Positions 1 through 8,600 of a DNA stretch of 17,208 nucleotides are shown in pieces. The notes beneath the pieces are model-generated. The model worked only from the letters and a program-made list of their open reading frames with translations, was not told where the DNA came from and did not search any database. How positions within the stretch are numbered: the first letter of the stretch is position 1; each line of letters starts with the position of its first letter. The translations under genes were made by a program, and so were the position numbers. The stretch comes from CAVALG01 sp963630555. Lineage in GTDB: Bacteria > Bacillota > Clostridia > Oscillospirales > Acutalibacteraceae. The DNA lies in NCBI GenBank assembly GCA_963630555.1, contig CAVGND010000034.1:1-17208 (forward strand), given 5' to 3'.

Positions 1-250
1 TGCGGATATACAGCCAGAATATCATCAGCACACCGGCAATGAGCAGATACCGCCTGGTTGCCTGCTGCTGTACCGTGCGCTTTACCCGCAGAATCCAAGC
101 CATGAACAGGGCGAAATATATGAGGACACGCATGAGTCCGAACAGATGCCCGCCTGCGTCGAACTTATCCGCCATACCGCGCAAATATGCAAAAACTACG
201 GCGATTGCTGCAGCACTGAGCGAATGCACGGTTCTTTGCTTTCTTTTCAC
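1..250 (-). CDS. N-terminal part of a polytopic membrane protein, possibly a sensor histidine kinase (partial)
   Basis: The frame opens with GTG at 250 and stays open to the window edge, giving about 83 residues. A strong AAGGAGG at 260-266 sits 9 bases ahead of the GTG, and this decides the start. The protein starts MKRKQRTVHSL, then has hydrophobic stretches at about residues 10-22, 38-53 and 68-82, separated by basic segments such as RVKRTVQQQ. This pattern fits a multi-spanning membrane domain. From memory it resembles the N-terminal membrane region of accessory-element sensor histidine kinases in gut Clostridia, but no kinase motif lies inside the window, so the function is tentative. 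It has its own promoter (384-412) and a leader with two inverted repeats. An overlapping plus-strand frame (39-296) is composed of unlikely residues and lacks a binding site, so the minus strand is preferred. Confidence 0.6.
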   Translation of the reverse strand, partial: MKRKQRTVHSLSAAAIAVVFAYLRGMADKFDAGGHLFGLMRVLIYFALFMAWILRVKRTVQQQATRRYLLIAGVLMIFWLYIR

Positions 251-290
251 GGAGTTGTTCCTCCTTTTTTCTCGCAGACAAAGGAGAATT

Positions 291-313
291 GGTTAGTTAC
301 ACAGTAACTAACC
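291..313 (-). repeat. 10-bp inverted repeat in the leader of the left-edge gene
   Basis: GGTTAGTTAC at 291-300 is followed by a 3-base spacer and its exact reverse complement GTAACTAACC at 304-313. It lies between the promoter (384-412) and the ribosome binding site (260-266) of the left-edge gene. It could be an operator for a dimeric repressor, or an RNA hairpin in the leader. There is no run of T after it on the minus strand, so it is not a standard terminator. Confidence 0.6.
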
Positions 314-329
314 AAGGGATATCCCTTGG
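312..329. repeat. 18-bp perfect palindrome CCAAGGGATATCCCTTGG
   Basis: A perfect 18-base palindrome with no spacer. It shares its first two bases with the end of the neighbouring inverted repeat at 291-313. A palindrome without a loop is more typical of a protein-binding site on DNA than of an RNA hairpin. It lies downstream of the predicted transcription start of the left-edge gene. Confidence 0.6.
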
Positions 330-383
330 CGAATTTTATTATTTCCCCGACAATAGGGTTTGGGTATACTTTTACAATTTTAG

Positions 384-412
384 ATTATAGCATAAATTTT
401 CGCTTTTCGCAA
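384..412 (-). promoter_or_regulatory. Sigma-70 type promoter for the left-edge membrane protein gene
   Basis: On the minus strand TTGCGA (407-412) and a perfect TATAAT (384-389) are separated by 17 bases. Transcription would start near 377 and give a leader of roughly 125 bases that carries both inverted repeats before the GTG at 250. The promoter overlaps the AT-rich tail that follows the decayed gene at 447-590. Confidence 0.6.
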
Positions 413-446
413 CAGCTTTGGCTTGTGTATAAATACGGGTCGTTTC

Positions 447-590
447 TGTTAACGGCAGAAAGATGTGCAGTTGCGCAAGCGCAAGAACCGACAACAGTGC
501 GGCTGCCGCAAGTATCACAAAGTCCCGCAGGCTCCAAAACCGCAGATTCGCTGTGGCTTGGAGGTTCTGCAGATAGATATATTATGTCAT
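447..590 (-). pseudogene. Truncated remnant of a small membrane protein gene, conjugative-element type
   Basis: From the ATG at 590 the frame reads MT, then a stop (TAA at 582-584), then stays open and encodes YIYLQNLQATANLRFWSLRD followed by a hydrophobic segment FVILAAAALLSVLALAQ and LHIFLPLT. Around 447 the good coding character ends and the frame runs through AT-rich sequence that includes the next promoter, stopping at 372-374. A soluble LQNLQATANLRFWSLRDF start followed at once by a membrane helix recalls small membrane proteins of the transfer regions of integrative conjugative elements (TcpE/PrgI-like), from memory and unchecked. The early stop and the missing second half point to a relic. 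Confidence 0.45.
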
Positions 591-781
591 TCCTCCGATT
601 TCCATGCCGCCGATGCCCTCAGAGAATTCCTTTGGCGTCAGTCCGTATCCCTCTTAGAGTTTCTCGGCTATCATATCCTTGATGAACTGCGTATCCGTGT
701 CAGTCGGCACATCCATTTGTTGCTGTCTATCCGGGTGCCATAACGATCCCTGAGCCGTTTGGCTAATTCTTTCTGTAACAT
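582..781 (-). pseudogene. Frameshifted small gene, conjugative-element cargo type
   Basis: ATG at 779-781 opens a frame reading MLQKELAKRLRDRYGTRIDS, then NKWMCRLTRI, which ends at 671. The next frame carries the likely continuation DTDTQFIKDMIAEKL up to a TAA at 654-656. After that stop the same frame resumes as EGYGLTPKEFSEGIGGMEIG and ends with TAA at 582-584. Joined together the pieces make a plausible small hydrophilic protein of about 66 residues broken by one frameshift and one in-frame stop. I do not recognise a named family. Small proteins of this style sit among transfer genes of integrative elements, and the next remnant downstream supports that reading. The alternative is that these are unrelated short frames, but the coherent amino-acid composition argues against it. 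Confidence 0.4.
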
Positions 782-810
782 ATCTGTTTTCTCTTTTTTT
801 GAGGGTAATA

Positions 811-843
811 AAAAAAGCAGATAGATTTTTGTTTTCTATCTGC
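811..843 (-). terminator. Rho-independent terminator, minus strand
   Basis: GCAGATAGA (817-825) pairs perfectly with TCTATCTGC (835-843) across a 9-base loop. On the minus strand the stem is followed by six T (816-811). It lies between the tRNA-Ser unit and the decayed small genes, so it is either a second backstop for tRNA transcription or the end of a lost upstream gene. Confidence 0.65.
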
Positions 844-951
844 CTGAGTATTTTGGTATTCAGTTTTCGGGAGTTCGAGTCCTGTCGCAAAGGGGAAACG
901 GCGATTTTACATCCGTGTTTCCGCACAGAGAAAAATCGCTGTTTGGGCAGC
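844..951. other. Short non-coding stretch between two terminators
   Basis: No credible gene is seen. GCGATTTT (901-908) and AAAATCGC (932-939) can form an 8-bp stem over a long loop. GGAAAC and GTTTCC (896-923) can form a smaller competing pair. A plus-strand TTCGAGTCC near 874-882 recalls a tRNA T-loop, but its flanks do not pair well. Confidence 0.4.
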
Positions 952-979
952 AAAAAAGCCCGATAAAATCGGGCTTTTT
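952..979 (-). terminator. Terminator of the tRNA-Ser gene
   Basis: GCCCGAT (958-964) and ATCGGGC (968-974) form a 7-bp stem with an AAA loop, flanked by six A on the left and five T on the right. Read on the minus strand this gives a stem followed by TTTTTT. It could also stop plus-strand transcription. It starts about 32 bases beyond the encoded CCA of the tRNA. Confidence 0.8.
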
Positions 980-983
980 CGTG

Positions 984-1004
984 GGACACATCTTTTTTGT
1001 GTCC
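984..1004 (-). repeat. Hairpin in the trailer of the tRNA-Ser transcript
   Basis: GGACACA (984-990) pairs with TGTGTCC (998-1004) over a T-rich 7-base loop, just beyond the tRNA 3' end and ahead of the terminator. It may help 3' processing of the precursor. Confidence 0.45.
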
Positions 1005-1010
1005 ATATTA

Positions 1011-1102
1011 TGGCGGAGAGAAGGGGATTCGAACCCCTGAGACGCTATCAACGCCTACACGATTTCCAATCGTGCGCCTTAGGCCAGCTCAGCCATCTCT
1101 CC
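1011..1102 (-). tRNA. tRNA-Ser, anticodon GGA
   Basis: The minus strand folds as a class II tRNA. Acceptor stem GGAGAGA (1096-1102) pairs with TCTCTCC (1015-1021), discriminator G is at 1014 and CCA is encoded at 1011-1013. The anticodon stem CACGA/TCGTG encloses TTGGAAA, which places anticodon GGA and so reads serine codons UCC and UCU. There is a long variable arm, as expected for tRNA-Ser, and a T arm AGGGG-TTCGAAT-CCCCT. It has a clear promoter upstream and a terminator downstream, so it is an independent unit. Its 3' end faces the region of decayed mobile-element genes. Confidence 0.95.
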
Positions 1103-1143
1103 GGATATATTGAATTACGGGCCGGCTCGCACCGACAATAAAT

Positions 1144-1172
1144 ATTATACTTGCAGGCGGCGAAAAAATCAA
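1144..1172 (-). promoter_or_regulatory. Promoter of the tRNA-Ser gene
   Basis: On the minus strand TTGATT (1167-1172) and a perfect TATAAT (1144-1149) lie 17 bases apart. The predicted start, near 1137, is about 35 bases upstream of the mature tRNA 5' end. Confidence 0.75.
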
Positions 1173-1358
1173 GTACTATTTTGCGATTATTTGCGCGCGG
1201 CTGCATACCGCAATTTCGATAGTCGGGTTGCTGCGCGTGAAACGGGCGGTTTCACGCGTTAGTCCGATAAGAACCTACCCTAGGCAAGCGAAAATAAATC
1301 CGAATCCGTTTTTTGAGCGCGGATTTCTCGCATTGCCGCGTTAAAATACTCGTTAATC
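1173..1358. other. Intergenic stretch with one strong hairpin
   Basis: No gene is seen. CGCGTGAAAC (1234-1243) and GTTTCACGCG (1249-1258) form a perfect 10-bp stem with loop GGGCG. There is no T-run on either side, so it is not an ordinary terminator. The stretch runs from the tRNA promoter to the left end of the MITE-like element. Confidence 0.5.
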
Positions 1359-1635
1359 TAGTGTGACAGGACTCTAACCTGCCGCGGTTTCGCTCGCCGC
1401 CTTTTAGATTGCGGCTTTGCGTTCATTTTTGCAAGGCGCCGGCCTTGCTGCAAATTTCTCGCTTCGCCGAATAAAAAATTCGGCGGCAGAAACTTTTAAC
1501 CTACCGAAACTAAAAATTTTGTTATAAGACGAAGCCGACTAAACGCAGGAATACTGTCGTATTTCAAGTTTTGAGGCAATGTATTATGCAAAATTTTGTT
1601 TCGTAGGCGTGACAGGTTAGAGCCCTGTCACACTA
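1359..1635. mobile_element. MITE-like element with terminal inverted repeats and TA duplication
   Basis: GTGTGACAGG and the bases up to 1381 are repeated in inverse orientation at 1613-1633, giving a 21-bp terminal inverted repeat with one mismatch (A against G at position 11). Each end is flanked by TA (1359-1360 and 1634-1635), the target duplication of Tc1/mariner-IS630-type transposition. The 273-bp body has no credible reading frame. It holds several hairpins: GCAAGGC/GCCTTGC (1431-1448), CGCCGAAT/ATTCGGCG (1465-1485) and, at the right end, GTGACAGG/CCTGTCAC (1609-1631). These features fit a non-autonomous miniature element moved by a transposase encoded elsewhere. It ends only seven bases from the stop codon of the 1642-2460 gene, whose transcription runs into it, so its hairpins may act as that gene's transcript end. 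Confidence 0.75.
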
Positions 1636-1641
1636 CTGCCC

Positions 1642-2460
1642 TTAAAACAGCAACTCTTTATCTGTACATTCGGGCAGGATTATTTTAAGATTGTTATACA
1701 CCAAAGTATAATCAATATTATAGCGGTACTTTTCCCCATAATAAAACTCGATTTTCAGTTCGGATACCTTATCATCGCCGATTTTAAGTTTCACGCTTGG
1801 CGTATTATATTTTTTTTGTGACATATCAAGTTTCAGAAGATCTTTAATAAAGGAATTTATGTACTTGCTGTCAAGTGTAAAGGTGTTGCCCGAACGGTGA
1901 AAATTTTCGGATTTCAGTTTTGAAAAAGCGTCATAATTAAAAGTTCGGTTGTTGGCGAGCGTATCCTCATCCACCTCTTGTTTATACCAAAGATACTGAA
2001 AATCTTCGGGATTTTCGTAGTCGGGGCGTTTAATAATACGGTAATACTTACCCTCATCGGAATAATAATACGCGGCACTTTCAAAATCGCTTATATACTC
2101 CGTGCCGTAGTAGCGTTTGTATTCCAGCGTTGATGAAAATCCTTCGTCCGTGCTTTGGTCGGTTCCGCTTTCACCCGACCCTCCGTAATTGACATATCCT
2201 CCGCCCGAATAAGCCGACGACGAATTTTTAGATTCGGTTCCCGAAGAAGAAGTACCCGTTTTAGAACTGCTGCTTTCTTTTTCCGCATTCAGATCGGTAA
2301 CAATATAACTGCCGGAAACCTGAACAACATTAAAATTATCTTTTTTAAGTGCTTTTTCAAGTTGTTTACCGGGGTTGTTTATATAAAAGACTGCGCTGAC
2401 AGCAACACAAACAGCCAAAAAAGCAGAGGTTATAAATATGAGTTTTTTTCGCTTGCTCAT
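1642..2460 (-). CDS. Hypothetical protein with N-terminal membrane anchor and Ser/Gly-rich linker
   Basis: This 272-residue protein begins MSKRKKLIFITSAFLAVCVA. A basic start plus a hydrophobic segment at about residues 6-27 gives a signal anchor or signal peptide, and there is no lipobox cysteine. Residues 59-109 are a low-complexity linker rich in Ser, Gly and Thr. The rest is a mixed-charge, tyrosine-rich domain (GTEYISDFESAAYYYSDEGK and on) of no family I recognise. It is probably extracellular. An in-frame ATG at 2520 would add 20 residues (MAVPLIRRQP and on), but that start has no binding site and would put a hydrophilic arm before the anchor, so 2460 is preferred, with GGTGAT just upstream. 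A strong terminator (2533-2566) separates it from the large dockerin gene. No promoter of its own stands out, so it may depend on read-through. Confidence 0.75.
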   Translation of the reverse strand: MSKRKKLIFITSAFLAVCVAVSAVFYINNPGKQLEKALKKDNFNVVQVSGSYIVTDLNAEKESSSSKTGTSSSGTESKNSSSAYSGGGYVNYGGSGESGTDQSTDEGFSSTLEYKRYYGTEYISDFESAAYYYSDEGKYYRIIKRPDYENPEDFQYLWYKQEVDEDTLANNRTFNYDAFSKLKSENFHRSGNTFTLDSKYINSFIKDLLKLDMSQKKYNTPSVKLKIGDDKVSELKIEFYYGEKYRYNIDYTLVYNNLKIILPECTDKELLF

Positions 2461-2532
2461 AAAATCACCGTTTTCCCTTTCACGGATAATAGGCTGCCGC
2501 CGTATAAGCGGTACTGCCATGAGATAGGATAG

Positions 2533-2566
2533 AAATTAAGCCACCGAAAACTCGGTGGCTTAATTT
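2533..2566 (-). terminator. Terminator at the end of the cohesin/dockerin operon
   Basis: A perfect 15-bp stem (2533-2547 with 2552-2566) encloses the 4-base loop AAAC. The core is AGCCACCGA/TCGGTGGCT, with AT-rich arms that supply the T-run on both strands. It lies 35 bases beyond the stop of the giant dockerin gene and can act in both directions. Confidence 0.8.
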
Positions 2567-2601
2567 ATTTAATTTAAGCGGTTAACGCAACCCGTGAACC
2601 A

Positions 2602-5600
2602 TCAATTAAGGGAATCAACATAACCTAAGATATATAATCTGAGATATGTAGCATCCTCAAGGGTTACGCCTGCAACACCGTCAACATCGGCGTTGGCTTT
2701 CTGTGCCTCACTAAGTGATATCTGACCGGTTACATAATTGCGTATTGCCGTAACGTCAAGGAGATCGATATTACCGTCAAGGTTTACATCGCCTTTCTTA
2801 ACGGATTTAGCGGACGAGTTATTGACAATCTTAGTCAACGAACCCTGAGCATTTGTTACTTTACTTGACGCACCTACAGTCTGGCTGCCGCAGTTATCAA
2901 GAATATTTCTGTACATATATGTACCGCCGTAATTTGTGGCACCCACCTGGAACGGAGATACATCCGAAACATTTACGGTATAGTTATGCTCAACAATTAT
3001 ATCCTTGGAATGTTTACCGACACTGATCATGGTATAATGCGAATCCTGCCAGTTATTTCTGAGAGCAATACACATTGCACCCTGACCGTATTCGCCGCCC
3101 AAACCTGCCATAATATCAAATCCCACAGAGGAAGCGGAGGTAGCCAAATGCCCGTATGAAGCCCAGTTGGAGTGCCATACCAGATGGTCGCCCGACATAT
3201 GGTTATCTTTTATGGTAACATACCAGATAACGTCGCCCGACCAGTCATTCAAATAGAAATCTCTGAATCGGTCTTCGCTTGTTCCGTCATATACTACATC
3301 GCAAGCAGCGCCGTAGAAGCCGAAGCATATGGCGTTATACATACTGCTGTTTACAAAATAGATATCCTCGCGGTTTTTACGGATATTACATCTTGTAACA
3401 CCGCCCACAACGCCGACGGTAAACGGTCTGTCAAGGTAGACATATTTGCCGCCTTCGTCATTAGTGACCGCTTTAACAACGGTTCTCGCCTGACCTTCAC
3501 CGTATCCTTCGTAAACATAGACCTGCATTCCCCTAAGGCTTTCGTCTTTGCCCGTAATGGACACTTTATAGACCGTGGGCAATCCGTTTTCGTCAAGCAT
3601 TCGGTTGCCGTTTTCGTCATATGCTGCCGTAAGGGTTGTTGCCGCATAGTCACACGACATATCCGCAACATAGGCTTCATGGTTGTTGTTTGCGCGGGTG
3701 TTGAAGTACCAATCCTGAATATACATTCCGTGACTCCAAGCACCCAAAGCACAGTCTACACTCTCGCCGCCGTCAAGCATTGATTTATTGGCATAGAACT
3801 CGCCCCAACCGCCGTTGGTCCAGAAATCTCTGAGCACCCAATATTCGGCATAGTTTTCATAAACAACTATCGGGCGATGGTCTTTGCCGAGCACCTGAGC
3901 CCTTTGCGTGTAATTATCAAAATGAATGTTGCTTGAATCACCTTGCACATAGATAAGGAAACTCTTGCTTTCGTTCATTATCATTGAATAGCATTCATTT
4001 ACAGTTGACATTACGGGGCCCTGAATTGAAAGGTTACCGGCGTCAACCTGATACCAGAAGCGGCAGTTTTCAAAGTACACGTTTTCGGATTTTTCGCCGT
4101 ACATGGCAACAAATCCGCCGGTACGTTCCGCATAAACCGAAATGTTTTTAAACTCGGCATTGCTTCCGAAGAAGAACAATGACTTGGGCAAATCGCCTAT
4201 TTCATAATAATAGTCAGCACAAAGGAACTGAACATATTCCTTCTTCTCGCCGACGAGGCGTACATTTTCGGGCACTACTATCGGGCAGTCAAATCTGTAA
4301 GAGCCTGCCGGGAAATAAAGCGTGCCGCCGCCGTTTTGCGAAATGTAGTCCATAGCGTGTGTAACTACCGGTGCAGCATTATAAAGCGTATTGCCGACAT
4401 TGGAATCAAACTCTTTAATGCTGTAAACCTTGCCGCCCCAAGAATCCCTTACATCGGGGGCAACATAAATTTTATAGGGGATTGACCATGTATAGTCGTC
4501 ACCGTAATTACTGTGAACCGTAATTTCGTATTCGGTTTTCCCGCCGTTTTCCATATAAACATCGGTCGGGATAGTAGCCCTGATTCTGTAATCGCTGGGC
4601 ACGTCGCTGATTTCAAGGTTATAATTATGCGTTCCGTCGGTCATATAAACACTAACCGATGAAAGTATAGCGTCACGCTGAACTGCATAATCGGAACTTG
4701 AAGAATTAAGGGCGGCAAGCGCATCGTCAATATGCGGCGCAAGATTTTCGCCGATAATGTCGATAGTCTTACCGGGGGCGGTGGTTTCACCGTCACTGCC
4801 CAAAGTATAGTCGATCCACGGGGCATTAAGGTAATAATACAGAACCTTGCTTTTATTTGTAAGCGGATCTTTATTGACGCCGGTTATTTTAAGAAGATAG
4901 ATACCGGTTTTGCTGTTTTCGTCAAGTATAAATTTAAGTGACGAATAGGTTTTTTGAACTATATCCACCTTCTGTGCCGCGGAATCATTCCAAACATTGG
5001 AAATATCACCGTTCGGCAACGGGTCAATATGATGTTCGGATTTAACGGTTACATCTTTATCAAGATAAACCGCCTCTCCGTTATCCTCGTAATACCATTT
5101 TTGCTTGGTTTCGCTAAGTCTTACAAGTTTGCCCGTGGTACTGTCGGTATAGCACCACTCGCCGGTATTCGCATTTCTTGTTACCGCATTACCGTCAACA
5201 TCATAATAGACAACGCCGTTATAATCATAACCCGTGCGGCTTATGTATTTCGGAATTGCACCGGCAGTTGTACCGTCATTAACCGGCATAATTTCAACCT
5301 GTTTAACGGTCTTGTAAAGATTATCACCCTGAAGAAGGACTACCGAATCGGGGTCAAGGAATGTATTGGAAGTATAATACATAACTATATCGGTTACATC
5401 TTCAAGATCGCTGTCTTCCCACCCTGCCTTTTGATATGTCAACTGAATATTATCATAATAAACGCCGACATTTTTAAAGGCTGAAATTGCAAAGCCCCAG
5501 GTGATATTAGGCAGCGTAGCAGCCTGCTGGAATGTGTTGCCGTGCTGATCAGTCAAGACGATATCAATTCTTCCGACTTCGGATAAAGTATAATTAACAT

Positions 5601-8600
5601 ATACCTTGTCAGCCGACGCAAGAGTAGTGTTACCGACGGTTGTAGCTGTTTCGGCACCGTCAACACAACTGCCTATTTTGAAATGGTAGAGATTATTATT
5701 GTTATAAAGTTCAATAAACGAATAGTTACTCTGATCTTTATAAGCAGTTGTAATCTTGATTGTGGACGATGAGTTGGTATTATTCGCATTTTCGGGCCAC
5801 ACTGTCATTGAAACACTGCTTATTCTTCTTTGTGACGGAAGGAACTTATCTTTAGGGGTATAGAAACTCTGAAGCGATTTCATATAAAGGGCTTTATTGT
5901 TTTCCGAAATCGAAGAAGATTTATCCTCTAAAAATTTCTTGACATGTTCTTCTTTACCGTCAACCTCCGTGGTTGCCCAATAATACCACTTATTTGCCTC
6001 TTTATCAAAAGTTACGGTAATAAGACCGTCTTCGTCATCATCATACGCATCGCTATATGCGGTAACAAAAACGTAATAGTAATAATTTCCGTCAGCATCT
6101 GTAAGGAGGAAATGGCCCTCATCATCAGTGTGGTCATTGTTCGTTATGTTGCCGACCTTATCGGTTTCGCCGGTATAACGAATTTCCATATTACCCCAGC
6201 CGCTTACCATATTCCTGTACCATTTTGAAGCATATCCGCTCTCAAAACGGTCTGTAAACGGTTTGGAATAATCGGTTTTATCGGTAACGACCGCCGCCGA
6301 ATCGTCCAACGACGAATCAAGTGAAATTGAAGCGTCCTTTAATGTATAAAGCACTTCTTCGGCTGTCGGAACATATTTTTTAGCGTCAATACTTAATCCG
6401 TTGTAATCCGCAATTGCCTTATCCAACTGTGAAATGTCGGTATTTGACAAAGTGTTCGGGGTGAGTTTAAGGATATCTTCGTATTCACTTATAAATGCGG
6501 CGGCATCCGAATAACTGTCACTTTCGGTGTCTACCGTGTTGATAGAAATATTATCAAAATACGCAGTCGCCGTACCGTTAGAGCCAACACCGAAGCCGGT
6601 AGCAACGCTGCCGCTGCGGCAATCAATATTCCAATACAACGATTTATCAGACAAACCGCCGCTTGTAACATCATTATACATCGGCTCGCCGATATTACCG
6701 TCGGCAAAGAGAATTTTCACGGTTACATATCCGGAATCATTGTATGTGAAAATGAATTTTGCCCATGATTTATTATAGTCTTTCGCACTGTCAACCGACT
6801 TCATATAGGTAATATCATACTTCATTACCCTGTTGCCGCTGCCGTTTAAGGCAAGGCTTGAAGTGCGGCCGATTGCGGTAAGGTAAAGTTTAGTAGACTC
6901 ATATGTCGGGTAAACCGCCGTCCAGTTCTCACTGTCTTTATAATCAAAGAACATCAGCGGCCCGTTTGTACCGTCAATATAAGCGTCGATAGAAACGGTG
7001 TGCATATTATTTTGAACATATGACTGAGCAATATATGCGGCAGATTTGTTAGCGGCTGAATTTGAACCGACAACCGAAAGTATCTTGGAAGATGCGTTAA
7101 GGTCGTTCGCACGGTCATTATCAACTACACCGTAAGCCGCGCCGCTTGATTTAAAGGCGACGGCAGTACCGTCCTCAAAATCCATCATATTAAGCGGGGT
7201 ATTCTCGGCAATATATTCTTTAAATACACGCTCGGCTTCTTCGGTTTTTTTCGAAAGAAGTTCGCGATCCGCATCCGACAGTTTAGCGGCTTCTTCCTCC
7301 GGCAAGTTGTTCATAAGTTCGGTAGCATTTTTAATGGTATCCTGCTTTTGAACAACATTATCCTTGGTTATTTCGCCGATGCTGTTTATAAGATAACTTA
7401 CATGCTTAGCACTGATATATGTAACGGAAATATCATCAAAGCCGACAGCATCCTTCTCATTTTTGCCCTGCGAACCGATATATATGCCCTTTACCGGAGC
7501 GTCAACCGCATAGAAAGCGGTAGCGGTAATGACTTCATTGGTCTTGTTTTCAAGTCCGGTTACGGTAATATCGTATCCGTTTGTTGAGAAGTTGTATTTG
7601 AAAGTTATATCAAGATACTGTTTAGCCTTAAAGGCAGGCACTGTGGCATCCGCCGTAGTAGCATTGGAGCCCTGCTTGTTTGTAAAGCCTATTGTACCGT
7701 TTGCATTCGGCTTGGAAACATAGGTATAGATTGTGGTTTTTGAAGTGTTGGCATAGAGGGTAACACCGGTCCATGTATAGGGTGCATCGGTGGGGTTGTC
7801 ATACTGAAGAACAAGGAAACTCTTCATCGCACCTTCGCCGGTGTTGTAAACCTTTGCCGAAAATTCATACAGGCTCGCGTTATTATCGCCGCCCGCACTG
7901 TCCTTAAGATTATAAAGAACCGAGTGCCTTGCGGTGGTTACATTGTCCTGAGGGTTTTCGGGATTGGTTCCGTAATGGAAGTTACGCCTGATATTAAGGA
8001 CATTGTTTCCGTTTCCGTCATCAATAATGCCCCAATATCCTACCTTTGTACTGTCCGTAGTGTTGGTGAAATCGCCGTCGCCCTCGGGATTTTTAGAAGT
8101 GCCGTAGCGCATATTTTCATCCCAAGTTGAAACTACTTCCCAATACTTTTCGGAGTTAAAGTAGTCTACACCGTCAAAAGTATCGTAGTATGCGACACCG
8201 CTGTCTATAGTATTTTTAATTGAATTAAGTTCGTCAAGCGAATAGAAATACTTAACGCTGTCGTCAAGTTTATCGTATTCTTCAAACAAATTCTGTAAAG
8301 CGGTTTCACTGTTCTGCGTGATAGGTTTAGAGTAAATTTCAGATTTAACTTTTGCCTTAAAAGCGTCAACCGTTGCGCGTACATCGACTTCGGTAATACC
8401 GACTTCCGCAGTTATTTTCGCAACAGTCGTATCATTATCGGCAGCGGCAAAACCTACGGTGTTCAAATCGGTATCTGCCATAGCGGCATCGGCTGATATT
8501 GCAAATTTTTTGGTTCCGGAAGTGGCGGAAGATTTAACATTTACATTGCCGCCGAAAACAGCCTTGCCTTCGTCATACGAAACGGATATATCGTATGAAA

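Noticed and set aside
39..296. 85-residue plus-strand open frame at the left edge
   Set aside because: The minus strand has a strong AAGGAGG, a GTG start and a coherent membrane protein over the same bases.
864..888. T-loop-like TTCGAGTCC on the plus strand, considered as a tRNA fragment or attachment site
   Set aside because: The flanking stem pairs poorly (two mismatches and two G-T pairs in five) and no acceptor or anticodon part is visible.
860..1051. 63-residue minus-strand open frame overlapping the tRNA-Ser 3' end
   Set aside because: It is a translation of the tRNA T arm and its terminator (IASQGFESPSLRH), a frequent false gene.
2461..2520. N-terminal extension of the 1642-2460 protein to the ATG at 2520
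   Set aside because: There is no ribosome binding site before 2520 and it would place a hydrophilic arm ahead of the signal anchor.
3172..3783. 203-residue open frame on the plus strand inside the giant dockerin gene
   Set aside because: It is antisense to well-supported coding sequence with a clear beta-helix. It has no ribosome binding site and its composition is that of a mirror frame.
4954..5484. 176-residue plus-strand open frame inside the giant dockerin gene
   Set aside because: Also antisense to sound coding sequence. It is Ile-rich and patternless, with no support as a gene.
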